This document shows positions 52,326-64,000 of a stretch of DNA of 64,000 bases, one piece after another (position 1 is the stretch's first letter; each line of letters starts with the position of its first letter). This stretch comes from Glycine soja (lineage: Eukaryota > Streptophyta > Magnoliopsida > Fabales > Fabaceae): assembly GCF_004193775.1 (NCBI RefSeq), contig NC_041018.1, positions 41,520,677 through 41,584,676 on the forward strand, in the 5' to 3' direction. A model generated the notes under the pieces. It was not told the DNA's origin. It saw only the letters and a list, made by a program, of their open reading frames with translations, and did not search any database. The position numbers and the translations under genes are program-made.

Positions 52326-52449
52326 TACTTAATAAAAAATCAATCTCTTTAAAATAGATATAATATTTATCTATTATTTTTAAAAATTATAAAAAATTCA
52401 GGGTGGCCAAGGCCCCCTACTTCCTTCATGGGTCCACCCTAGTTATTTG

Positions 52450-55400
52450 TCATCAACCCAAATTTTTTTTTGTAAAGGATGGAAATTAAATACATGTGCT
52501 TCAATTAAATAAATTGTTCCCACTTAATTACATATTTAGTCTTTGAAAATGCAAGAAACACACTAAAAAGGGAGAATTGAATAGTGTGTTTATCAAAGAT
52601 AAAAAAAATATTTCACAATAATAGAAAGTATGGATAAAATAGAGACAAATATTGTTCGTTCACTAATAACAAATAGACAACAGAAAATACACAAAGTGGT
52701 CGTCCAATGACAACTAGGGGTTTCTTAAAACAGTTTTTCAAATAAACACTATGTGTAAAGTGATGTTAGAGAAATGTAATAAGAATACTTAATAAAGTAA
52801 TATGGAGAGAAGTCGAACAACTTGATTGATACTAATTCCTTCAACTTGAGTTACATCCAGTTCTCCTTTACTCACTAGTAAAATGTTTCACTAATCAATA
52901 AATGATAGCAAACAAGTATTCTAACCTATCACTCCTAACTTTACAAGTATTCTTAACATCACTTTTGGTATCTTCTTAGACTCCCCCAGTATCAAAGAAC
53001 CCAAGTATTTTTTTAACACTAAGTCACTCTTGACTTTCACAAACGAAAGTTTGATTGAATACAAGTATTTTTAACACTCAAAGAGTGAATATATAATTAA
53101 GCACAAATATGAATTACTTTGCTTTGCAAAGGATAATAACAATGTAAAACTTGTTGTGTGAATAACAAAGTTTCTGTTCAAATATTTATTCACTCTTGTT
53201 CTTTCTTTTTCTTGTTTTTCGTCAGGTGCTTCATTAAGGGAGACATCCTTTTATAGACTTCAATGGGATATCCATTGCGGGATTTGCGTCGTTATCTTGA
53301 TAGGACTGTTGTCTCACATAGAGGAATTGGTTGACATGTCAAGCTCTGAATGGCAAGGATTTATTTGAAATACAGATAATGCCATGTGCTTTTTGTCCAC
53401 TCTGAAAGCGACCTTCAAGAGAATATTTCACGGAAGCCTTCTATTCTCTTATATACTGTATGTTTCTTAAATTCAAACACTAGTTATTCAAATGTAAGAG
53501 AGACAAATAGAATGTGAATAAAACAGTACATGAGCACTTCCCTTTTTCGTGACACAGTTTTTGAGACTGGAAGCACAAGTTTACCTTATGACAACGTGTT
53601 ATATTGTTATGCATAAGAATGGACACTCATTGAATATAGCATGTTGGATGCTAAGTTAAAACAAAGCATTATTTCTATAGATGCGGATGATATTCCTTTA
53701 ACATAATAATCTTGTCTACTTGTCAAAAACTAATTAGAATATCAATAATTTATACTTATGTTATACATCAAAATCTAGGTTGGATGAGACACATGATCAT
53801 CTAGACCTAACAATCTTAATGTTTGAAAACTCACATATTTGCATGACACAAACGCTTGACTCCTCTCTTTAGGTTTGACTGTGAGCTATTTTTCTCTTTT
53901 GCACTCTATTTATTCACTGAGTTTAATTTCTTTTTCTCTTCTTTAGTTTAATTTTTTTTTTCTCTTCTTTAGTTTAATCTATACTTTTTTTTAACTGTGA
54001 AATTTGTGTTTGTTTTCATTAACAAACAAAATCCCATATGTATGTTTGAGGAATGAGACAATTTTTTCTTTGGAGGCCTTTTATCTTCTTGGTAGGCCCT
54101 TTGTCATGGGTCTATATGTTAAACTTCTATCAATATCAAAGATTAATCATTGGAACAAATTATAAACAAAAGAGTAATAAGTTTCGATAATATTGATTCC
54201 AATGATAATTCTAATAGTATTTTGAAAATAATTCTAATAGAAATCTCATAATAATTTGGATAGTAATTTCGATAATAATAAGAAGTAGGGATTGAAAAAA
54301 GTAAAAGGGTTTAGAGAAAAATAAAATCTGAAATTGAAATATTGGTTGAAAATATTGTCTTAACTCGTCAATATGTAAACGTCATGTAGACTTAATAGGA
54401 TATAAGTGTGTTACATATGTTTTAACATTTATTATAATGGTACAAACTAATATTTATAAGTAATAATTCCTAATTATCCATAATTTTCCATTGTCATCTT
54501 TAACGTTGACGATATTTGTCTTCGATCTTCACCCTTAAAGACTTTTGTATCTTCAATCTCTATTTTTGATATCTAATGTCTTGATGCTTTCTAACTTTTC
54601 ATTTCGTTTATCATCGTACACTTAATCAAAAGACTATATTTTGATGCTTAGTGAAAATAGTTTATTGAAAAACTATTTCTCAATATTTTTTTTGTAAAAG
54701 ATAATTTTTTATAATTGAAAAATATCAATGTTAAAAACTTTTTACCCCCTGACCGAGTTCTTGTGTGGGAAAAAATATATTGATTGGAACAGAAACGTTG
54801 TATTCACTCAAAATAACTAGTAATAATTTATCGAGTTTCATCACACACATGTGAGTGATGTGACATGTACAACACCATCTCTCACCACACCTCCACGATG
54901 GTATTATATTCATAATCATTCATACAGTTGCCACTTGCCACTACCGGAACAAAAACAGAGTTTACCCCATTTCATCACTCCGCGACATATTGCATGCTGA
55001 ATATGCCGGAATTGCTTGACATTATTGAACAAGAAGAAGAAGTAGGAGGAGGGAAAGGCGTGTTTTTTGTCGTCTTGGTCTGTAATATTAGGTTAACACA
55101 CTTTTGAAACTATTGGATGAATATCCATGGCTCACATTTTGAATACATGCTTTAAATTATATTTATTTAGATAAATAACGAGCTAGTAGTAGTAGCATGT
55201 TGTGTATTTAAAGGTTGCCATTAGCCAAATGTATAATGGCAAAAGTTCTCCAACGGCACGAAATCCTGCTCTTGTAAATGATGAAATGTATTTTTAGATT
55301 TTTTTTTATTTTTATTTTCAATTCAAGAACAAATGTGAGAGCATTATATACATGCAGATACTAAAATCACAATTTATTCCCTTTTAAGATTACAAACTTG

Positions 55401-57192
55401 TACAAATAACGGTAATATATGTGCAGAAATTTCTTTTTTATAGATATAAATGTAAAAGAAAATGAAAAACATACATCCCATTTTGATCTAATTGAAGGAA
55501 AAAGGATAAGAAAAATGAAAAATGGCAAATATAATAAGTGATGTATTGAAAATAATAAATAAGATAAAAATGAAAATATATTAATAATATCTCAAATGTA
55601 AATAGCATGTGTCCCAAATTATTCCATGAGTAATTGTCATGCACATAAATGAAATATACGTGTTTGGTTTCTGCAATGTTACACGCTGATGCACGTGTGA
55701 GTCAGCAATCAACATCAAGACAGTGATATGGTGTTTGTTATGTATGTTCATCTTTTAATTTTCATGAAAGTTTTAATTATGTTTTTAATTTTTAGTTTGA
55801 ATTATGGGTGACTTGTTTTGTAATTTTTTAAACGATTAATTTTATTTATTTTTAAGATAAAGCTAAATTGATATTTTATCAATTTTTACTTACAATTTCA
55901 TTTTTTTATTTTTTCTTAAAATTTAAATAAACTCAATCGATTAAATTATTTTAATTTTTTATTAAACATGCAAAGTAAAATATTAAATTTTATTCAATTT
56001 TTTTCTTAGAACCTAAATTCATATTATAAATTCATTCAATTTTTTTTAAAAAATATTTGTATATAAAATAATATTTCAAAAAATTTAAGTAAAATATTTT
56101 TTTAAAGAAAATGATGAATTCGCTTAATTTTAAATTATTAAAAACTGAATTGGCTCAAAAAAAATTCAAGGAATCAAAATTACGCATACGAAATTAAAGA
56201 GATTAAAACTGTAATGAAATTAATTATAAGAAAAATAATCTAATGCTTTTTCAAAAAATCTTTATTATTTTTATTATCTATATTTATCTACTATCTATTC
56301 ATAATACAGAATTCAAGTCATATATTTTTAATAATACATAATTAGCACAATTTTTATTCAAATGCCTAAGAAATATTCTCATCCCTTTTTAATATATGAT
56401 GACCTCGATGTTCCTATACACCGTCGAGAGCCAATTTTGGTCCATCTCATTGATAAACGCCGTTGGTTTCAGAGACTATTTCTTTAATCTTAGAATATTT
56501 TTTTTTTGAAAATATATAATGAGAATGTTATTTTTGAGTATTTAAAAAATGTGTAATAAGTCTTACAATAAGTATTTTATTATCTCATAATAAAGGTGAT
56601 CGAGAATAAATTTTCTCAACTCCATATTCCTAAAATTAAATAAATAATCGGTGAAACAAACACTTTCTTATAAAATGACGTTAATAACATCTAATAAATT
56701 TTTTATATTTTTAAAAGACAATTTCTATTAAGCTTTAATTAGCAAGCTAGCTAAGAATACTACAATTATTTATAATATTGAGTGGAAACTAATTTGAATG
56801 GTAAAATATAAAATAATTTGAAAAGTGTCAAACACAAATAACGAAATTATAAAACATTAACTAGATGATACGATAAATGAAATGAAAATATCACATAAGA
56901 ATTCTTATTAATAGACAGACGATGGAGATGGACAATACAGGGAAGGCAAGTACACCATAACAGAGAAGGGAATTAATCACATCACAATATACTTATTAAT
57001 TTTGTGAATATACAACCAAATTACAAACCAAGATCGATGATTCAACACGTATTGAAAAAGGGGTAATTTGATTTCACGATGTTATTCTTTACTCTTAAAG
57101 CACATATTAAGCAATTAACATGTTATATATAGTATTATTTTTATTTTATAATATAAATCAAAGGCATGCATAGGATAGTGGTCCAATTAAGT
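52450..57192. other. Intergenic region upstream of the GASA copy 2 stop, no gene supported
   Basis: 52550-53680 has long regular stretches with repeated ACAAGTATT(T)TTAACA motifs and may be a remnant of a retroelement LTR, but matching ends were not found. 53930-53990 has a 24-bp tandem duplication (TTTCTCTTCTTTAGTTTAAT). The rest is AT-rich and gene-free. Confidence 0.5.
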
Positions 57193-57759
57193 CTAAGGGC
57201 ACTTGCGTTTGCCACCATGAGTAGTCAAACTTGCATAGCAGGGACACACTTCTTGGTTTCCAGCAGTGCCAGGTGGCACGCAGTTACAGCGTCTACAACA
57301 AGTTCCACAAGCTCTTTGGCAGAGGCGTGGACGAGATGATAAACGGCACCTCGCAGCACATGCTCCGTTACAATCTGAAATTAATTATTACCATCAACAC
57401 ATAAAAAATTTGTATACTTAACTTCCAATTTCAAATTAGTTATGAATTTTATATATGAAACTTTAGTTAGTACCTATCTGCTGAAGAAGAGACCCCTGCG
57501 TTTGTGCATGTGCCTGCGATTCCTCAAAAACATGGTCAAATTAGTTAATTTAATTGAGTAGAACTTAGTTAAAAGAAATTAACAAATTCAACCTAACTTG
57601 GTTACATAAAACGAACAAGAAAGAGAGCTAACATATTTATATGGAAAAATTAAGAAGCAGAATATTTGAATATTTATGTACCGATTGATCAGCATCAACG
57701 AAATGAAGAAGGAGAAGCGACGCAAGAAGGGAAGCAATTATAAGCTTAGAAAGAGCCAT
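57193..57759 (-). CDS. GASA/snakin family cysteine-rich secreted peptide (copy 2)
   Basis: Exons 57759-57682, 57513-57474 and 57374-57193 encode 99 residues. The N-terminus (ALSKLIIASLLASLLLLHFV) is a signal peptide. A short Gln-rich linker (HAQTQGSLLQQ) leads into the 12-cysteine GASA domain with RACGTCCRRCNCVPPGTAGN and CPCY, ending KRKCP; all motif positions are canonical. Exon structure and phases are the same as copy 1 (first exon 78 nt, last exon 182 nt), supporting a common origin. The two genes face each other tail to tail. A CTATAAATA box lies about 105 bases upstream. Expression probably responds to hormones as in the family, but no specific element was identified. Confidence 0.94.
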
Positions 57760-57862
57760 GGCTATAGGAGAAGGAGCTTAATTGAAGATGTGTATATTAT
57801 TGTTATTGGGAATGTTTTGATTGATTGCTAAGTGCGTGGAATGAGAAGCAGAATGAGGAGGG

Positions 57863-57871
57863 TATTTATAG
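57863..57871 (-). promoter_or_regulatory. TATA box of the minus-strand GASA gene
   Basis: On the minus strand this reads CTATAAATA, about 105 bases upstream of the start codon at 57759. Same box sequence as in the paralogue. Confidence 0.75.
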
Positions 57872-60800
57872 TGTTGATAAGAGTTGTATATGAGGTATGA
57901 ACAGAAGGTGGTAAGTACTAAAGTACGGGTAGAATTATATAAACGTGAGAATATGTAAGTGGGACACTGTGATGTGGTGGCTAGTGACTAGTGAGGGAAA
58001 TTTGGTAGTGAAAACTCAAAGGGATCTTGGAAGCATCAAGAAACGCGGCTAAAATATATGATAGCTAGCCTTGCCCACACCTCACAACAACAATTCCATA
58101 GTCTTATCTTAATTTGTGTCTGGACTTGCACACATAGTTGTTTAACCCAAAAGTTGATATTTCATGAGATCATAAAAACAAGTCAAGTGATAAGGTAACA
58201 TTCATAAAAAAAATGAAAAATTACTTACCTAAAGGGTCGGCCACCAATTAAAACATGATGCAAATCAGATTTTTTTTATCTAATTAAATCACATGTATCA
58301 TCTATAAAAAGTAATTTTATTTAAAATTGATAGGATTATTATGAACAACAATTTTTTTCTTCTAAATAACTTGATGCAAACCAAGTTAGTACTAATGTAA
58401 AATATGACATGAATAATGATAATCAAGTCTTGTGCTGTTGGTTTGGGTAATTACCAGTGTGGGTGAGTATGATATGCCATTTAAACGACTATTTGTATAA
58501 ATTTGGCGGCGTAGGGTTTAGGTCAAATGATGTGAGCTAGGAAGCGTTATTACCTAGTACATTTCGATTCCCATGTATCATTGCATTGCATAATTTATGT
58601 AAATGTTCGTGGCCGACCCTAGGAGGGTCATATTACGGGACTAGGTAGGTTGCATTATTGGGAATGAGGAGGGTATGACATATTGCAAGAATACACGGAA
58701 GGGTTCAATTTTTTTTCATGTACACGGAAAACTACAAGTGCTGAATTATTAATGTAACAGCCAAAAATTCTGTAATTGAAGTGCCCCTCCGTCAAGTTTG
58801 GCTTTGATAGATGGTGATATATGGAATTGGATGCAATAATAAGTGTGTGGAGAGTAGGAAGAGTAACTATTTGCACAAAGTAGGAAAAGGATTGCTAAAG
58901 CTGATGCAGCCAACCTTGACAGCTGGATGCGGCGGCACACAGCTGGATTATGCTAAAATGAAAATTTATCATCATGCAATATTACTTGCCCAAACCCAGT
59001 GTAGTTAAGACAACAACAAAAGTTGAGTTTTTGAGAAATATTTTTTTAAAAAAAGAATGAAAAACTTCAAATATGATTAAGTTTCCATCACTAATTAATC
59101 GTATAATTGATCTGGAGAATCCAAATTTATATAAAAATATTTTGAAATAATACTAAAAACCCAAATTTCTAATTACAATAGTTATCAAATAAAAATATTA
59201 CTTACCCCCACCCACTCCAAAATAAATATCTCGGAGTGCTGTCATCGTGAATTTATTTTATTTTAATGATGTTTCTTACGTGGTTTATATTTATCCTAAT
59301 GCATTTAATTTTGTATGAATTGTCCCCCACTCCCACTGCCACATCCATTTGAACATGTAAAAGGTCGTGGGCAGAGGAGAGAAGAAATAGGTAGTGAATT
59401 GGAAATGGAATTCCATTTCGTATTCCTTAGGCTAAAATATGTGGTGTGGGTGCGGGGCAATCATATAAAGGTGAACAATAAATAATAAAAATAGTATGCA
59501 AAAGAAAAAAGAGAAAAAGGGAATAAAACATCGCAAAAGAGAAAATAGTGTCTTGTAAAGTAAATCTGTTTATATAAATAAATATATTCATAATCAATCA
59601 TTTGAATTGTGAAGGAATTTGTTGTACAATTGGTGGTCTGATTTAATTTAAGGTAAGGTGAGCCAAAGCATTTAGTATACTATTAGCACACGCTTAGAGA
59701 TCGATAGTTTTTTCTTCTTCTTTTGAGAGGCACAGTACTTATGAATTTTTTTGGACATGAAAACTTATACTGATTACTAAATAATCTATTTTCATATTAT
59801 TAATTAGAATATAAAATTTAAGAGAATGATCTCAATTAAATATTCTTAATTTTCTCTCATTAAATACAATTTTTTCTCATTATCTCCGTCACTGGTGAAA
59901 AAATTATCTCCACTATTTCTAATGACCATCATGACTCATACAACTTTGTGTGTGTTTATACTAACTCATTTAAAATATATATATTTTTTCTTGTAGTTTC
60001 ATGATTTTTTTAGAAAAAAAAGTATTTTTGTTCTATATAAATAATGCTTATAAACGCTACCTGTATTTGTTTTTGGTTGATTTGAGTGTTTATGATAAAT
60101 ATTATATAAAAAAAACGCACGAAGGTACAAAGACATGGATGCTTGAGAGAATTAAAAAGAAGTATAAGTACCTTTTTTTTATAAGCTAAAAAATATTATT
60201 AAAACTGAGTATATATAAAAAAAATATTCAAATCCATTACATAGTTTAGACTAACACAAGACGCTAATACAAAACAGTTTTCACCCACCTCATTAAAGAT
60301 CCCCTGTAAATACATTTAAGGAATAGTCAAACACTAAGAATATCAGTATAATGCCTAGTAATATAATCCAAGAGGCTAAACATATGTACTAGTACTAGTA
60401 TACGAGGACAAATTAAAATATATAGGGTAAATACAGGACAAATATTGTTTTATGCCTTCAACGTGAAAAATTATTAGATGATTTAGTTCTATTATTATTA
60501 AAATATCTTAAATTAAGAAATAATATAATTAATTTTTATTAGATAATTATAGAATATATCTTTAATTCAATAAATATATATTTGATTGTCCACGAGTTAA
60601 TAATTATTTTTTGGAAATTAGGTCAATGAACTTCTTTTAATCTATAAATATTAATTATTAATTTATTAGTTTTTTTTTTGTTATCAACAAAGATTAAATA
60701 TGTGACATTTTCCTCATTTCCGACCATGAATAACATAGTTAATTATTGTTAGGTTGCTTTAAATATTTTAAATTAGGGTCACATATGTAGCGATTGCTAG

Positions 60801-61504
60801 TAAATATAAGTAAATATTGTGGTATTGTTTCGTGAAGTTAGATATACAAAAAGGGCAAAATGTACTAGAGTATTTTGCAATTGCCTACTCTTACACAGTT
60901 GATCCAATAAAGTTTGTTGACTTATAAGATTAGTTGAGTGATTAAAAAATAATGACACATTTGATCTTTGTTGTTTATAAAAAATTAACAAATTAATAAA
61001 ATAAAGTTGATTGACCTAATTTCCTCAGAAAGATAAGCTATGTAACCTGGCTGATATAACTCATATCAGGGATCTGAAAAAGAGAATGTTAAAGTTTTAC
61101 TGGTCGTGAACAAAGCCGAAGAACAAGTTGTCTGCCAACAAGGCTGCAATGCAACCAAGATAAGGAAAAGGCAAAAAAGTTGAGAGGGATTTACTAATAC
61201 ATCATACAGCTGTTGCATGAAGATGCTAATTTGTCCATCAACAAATTAAGGACATTATAACTATTTCTTTTACGTTTTGGATATGTTTTAAAAGATATTT
61301 TTATGTTACAATACGAAAAACATAATGTATGTCACTTCAAAAGATCCGTTCCCTTTTACTACTTTCACTTGGACCTGTCAAATAATTTGACACCACACGG
61401 ACCCTTTTACTATTGATTCGAGTCAGGTTGGATTGTAAAATTTAGTCCATCTTAATTATATAAAACAAATTGTTTCCATTGTCACAATTTCTGAAAACTA
61501 TTTA

Positions 61505-61850
61505 GATTTAATTCTAAATTTTATCATTTAATTTTTATAATTTTATTATTTAATTTTTCGTTTTATAAATTTTATCATTCAACTTTTTTAATTTCTTTAC
61601 ATTTTATCACTGACATGTAAAAAACAAACAAATTGTTAAAGAAAAATAAAACTACATCATTTTATTATAAATGAAATGATAAAATATTCAAAAATTGAAA
61701 ATTTGGGAGGTAAAATTTGCAAATTAATAAAAATTTGATGATAAAATTCACAAAATAATAGAAAGTTGAATGATAGAATTCATAAAAAAAAAGTTACATG
61801 ATAAAATTTAGAAAATTATAAAAGTTGAATGGTAAAATTTATAATTAAAT
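61505..61850. mobile_element. Foldback/minisatellite-like element
   Basis: The left half repeats AAATTTTATCATTTAA at roughly 40-base spacing. The right half has the inverse, repeated TGATAAAATT(T/C)A-AAA with GAATGGTAAAATTTATAA at its end. The halves are inverse of each other around about 61640. Likely a MITE whose arms are built from short repeats. An (AT) tract follows at 61876-61901. Confidence 0.55.
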
Positions 61851-61875
61851 AAAGTGTTTAAACATTTTAAAATCT

Positions 61876-61906
<31 letters not shown>

Positions 61907-63241
61907 TTATTATAGAAATAATTTAATATTATAATTTAAAAACAAGATTATAAAAAAATCTTTTATGGAAAAGTTTACTATGTCTAAAATTAATCTAATC
62001 TAAGTATATAAAGGCAATCAACAAAAATGATTAAATACATTTTAATTATTATAATTATATGTAATATGATTATTCTTTAAACATGTAGTCGTAAATTCAA
62101 TTGTTAGTTTATGCGTATAAAAAAATAAAAATATATCTTAAAAAATATCAACCCATTAAATAAATCTTAATACTTCAAAACATTAATCATTTAGATTTTC
62201 GGTTTAAAAAAATATTTTGGTTCACGTAAAAAACAAGAAAAATCAGTGTAACACAACCTCATTTTTTTAAAGGCAAATATATGTATTAATTGATAAATAT
62301 AGAATGTAGATAACCCTGTATAAGGTGTACAGTATGGCCTGTAACTACCAAAAAAGTATACCCATGTACAATCCCAAAACCAATCATCAATCTCTTCTCA
62401 CAGAAAGTTTCAGCAAAATAATCCGTGCTTTCTACCTACAAAAGTCATCTAAGAACTCACACAGTCACACACACAACCTCATATTATCTCAGAGGTAATT
62501 AATGTAATTTATTACTATTATTAATAATTAGTTTTCTCTATACTCCTCTGTGGAGTATATGGCAGTGTGACACGCTCACTGATCATTAGTTTTCTCTTTA
62601 TCTGGCTTTTCTTTCTTACTTCTTGAGCACGAATATATATGTAATCTCATCTCTGTGTGACATTAATTCAGAGTCAGCAGAGCTATAAGTATATAGCAAC
62701 AACTTACGACAACATTCACTCCCTCTAAATTCAAATCCAACAAACACAACCTTAGTACATATTTTGTTTTTTCCCCAATACTATGATGTTAGAGTTAATT
62801 AAATTAAATACCTTATTTTAACAGGTCCAAGCGGATCATCACCAATTATTATTGGTAAGTAGTTAATTATGAAATTATTATTGCTATTATAAGTTTTATA
62901 ATAATATAATATACTCATACATTTAGGGACAAAATGGTCATTTATTATTTATTTATTTTGGTACATATTAAAACGTATATTTGAATAAATGTGTTAAAAG
63001 TTGTTAATATTCTTTAAATGTGCCGTCTAAGGGCCTTGTTCATGGCCCAACCTACAGCTACCAGTGAAGGAGTTCAGCCATTGGGCCCAAAAGATTCAGA
63101 GCTGAGTCCATTGTTCTCTTTAAGCTTCTTTTGAAAAGTGAAAACTATGTTTGCATGATGGCGGATTGACGATGACGATCACAAGCACCTTGCAATTGCT
63201 GAAAGGACCTCCCATTAGAAATTAGAAGGTTTCTCATACCC

Positions 63242-63345
63242 TATTTTCCAATGCATGTTTTTTCTTTTAAAAAAATATTGGCAAATATTTTCCAATGCAT
63301 GTTTCTTTAAATTTTTTTATTGGTAAATATTTTCCAATGCATGTT
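63242..63345. repeat. Three-copy minisatellite
   Basis: TATTTTCCAATGCATGTT occurs at 63242, 63286 and 63328, separated by related ATTGG(C/T)AAA spacers (period about 43 bp). No function seen. Confidence 0.88.
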
Positions 63346-64000
63346 ATAGCAAAACGTACATTGGTGTGGTTATGGGAACTGTATAGAGTTGTTCGTAGAT
63401 ATGCTATTGGAACCTTGTATGAGTTGTATCTTCTTATATGCTATTTGATATGTTACTATATATTAAGATGCAGGATTGTACCTCGAGTGGGTGGGTGATT
63501 ATGAGGTTGGGGAAGGTGTAATATTAACCAATTCTAGTTACGTACCTTCTTGTAATTTGTTCTCATGGCATGGCACAACTTGTGCTTATATTAATGAAAA
63601 TGTTTATTTCTCCGAGAAAAAAAAAACAAAAAGGTTTTGTTTTTCTTTTGTTTTGAAGTCTTTGTTTTTTTAAGCACGTATTCTATTATGTTACAACAAT
63701 GATTAAATTTCTTATTAGTCTAAGATTTTTTATTAATGTAATTGAGATAGTATTTAGTAAAATAGAAAAAAAACTAATGTATTAGATTAATTTATAAAAA
63801 TTATAAAGATCCTTTAATTTAGTTTATGATAATTAATATTAAATATAGATTGTTTTATCTTTATTGCTATAAATTTAGAAATTAAGATAATTAACATTTA
63901 ATAATTTTAAAGACTAAACTAATATTTTCATAACTCTAGGAAAAAAAGAATTAATATTCATAACTTCATAAACTAAATTAACGTGTTACTCTACATAAAT

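Larger units (their letters stand above)
51377..52441. mobile_element. Non-autonomous hAT-like element, ~1.07 kb
   Basis: The left end CAGGAGCGGACC fits the CAGGGGCGGA-type terminus common in plant hAT elements. The right end in inverse reads TAGGGTGGACC. GTGATTTG (51369-51376) and GTTATTTG (52442-52449) form a 7-of-8 target-site duplication, the length expected for hAT. Sub-terminal GGGGGAGGGGG and GGCCCCCTAC are also complementary in part. The interior is AT-rich without a transposase frame and contains a SINE-like insertion at 52246-52325. Confidence 0.72.
57872..64000. other. Intergenic region, no gene supported
   Basis: About 6 kb upstream of GASA copy 2. It contains the inverted-repeat cluster at 61505-61850, the (AT)n tract at 61876-61901 and the short minisatellite at 63242-63345. 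63480-63620 ends in CTTATATTAATGAAAATGTT, which resembles a degraded LINE or gene 3' end, but no coding sequence supports it. Confidence 0.5.

Noticed and set aside
52550..53680. Possible solo LTR
   Set aside because: No matching TG...CA ends, primer-binding site or target-site duplication could be located by eye.
58655..59008. Open frames on both strands in a local GC-richer patch
   Set aside because: Short, mutually overlapping, no domain and no splice partners found.
62826..62861. Exon-like block flanked by AACAG and GTAAGT, coding a Gly/Ser/Pro/Ile-rich peptide
   Set aside because: Resembles a small secreted-peptide motif only superficially; no upstream signal-peptide exon or downstream partner was found.

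Overview
The window looks like a euchromatic stretch of a dicot nuclear genome, very probably a legume and most likely soybean (Glycine). The reasons are high A+T, many short introns with GT/AG borders, genes separated by several kilobases of AT-rich DNA full of MITEs, and plant-only families (GASA/snakin, PPR, plastidic hexokinase). The species call is inference; no search was run. Gene models below were built by hand, joining exons so that splice sites and reading phase agree throughout.

Layout. 1-3757: AT-rich, no gene seen. 3758-8700 (minus): complete 13-exon TRM6, the tRNA-binding subunit of the tRNA m1A58 methyltransferase, with a GC-AG intron that holds a Stowaway MITE. 9173-9424 (plus): PPR gene relic. 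9425-14919: intergenic. 14920-18114 (plus): C2H2 zinc-finger protein of a plant family with a C-terminal PARP-fold-like domain (3 exons). 18115-24471: intergenic with MITEs. 24472-27962 (plus): complete 9-exon hexokinase with a plastid-type N-terminus. 29000-30624 (plus): AP-2 clathrin adaptor sigma subunit, whose start codon is split from the rest of the protein by an intron. 31426-35299 (minus): 12-exon gene for a 635-residue protein I do not recognise. 35300-46661: gene-free, with a 4-unit tandem repeat of about 188 bp, a 786-bp tandem duplication, several MITEs and a long foldback element. 46662-47522 (plus) and 57193-57759 (minus): two GASA/snakin genes facing tail to tail, separated by about 9.7 kb of transposon-rich DNA. 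57760-64000: no gene seen.

The genes are unrelated single-copy housekeeping or signalling genes (tRNA modification, sugar phosphorylation, endocytosis) plus a small secreted-peptide family pair. They do not form a pathway. No operon, CRISPR, phage or biosynthetic cluster is present. The most unusual content is structural: nested and intact-looking TIR elements with recognisable target-site duplications, two related tRNA-derived SINE-like insertions in introns of neighbouring genes, the palindrome-bearing tandem array, and the uncharacterised 12-exon gene.
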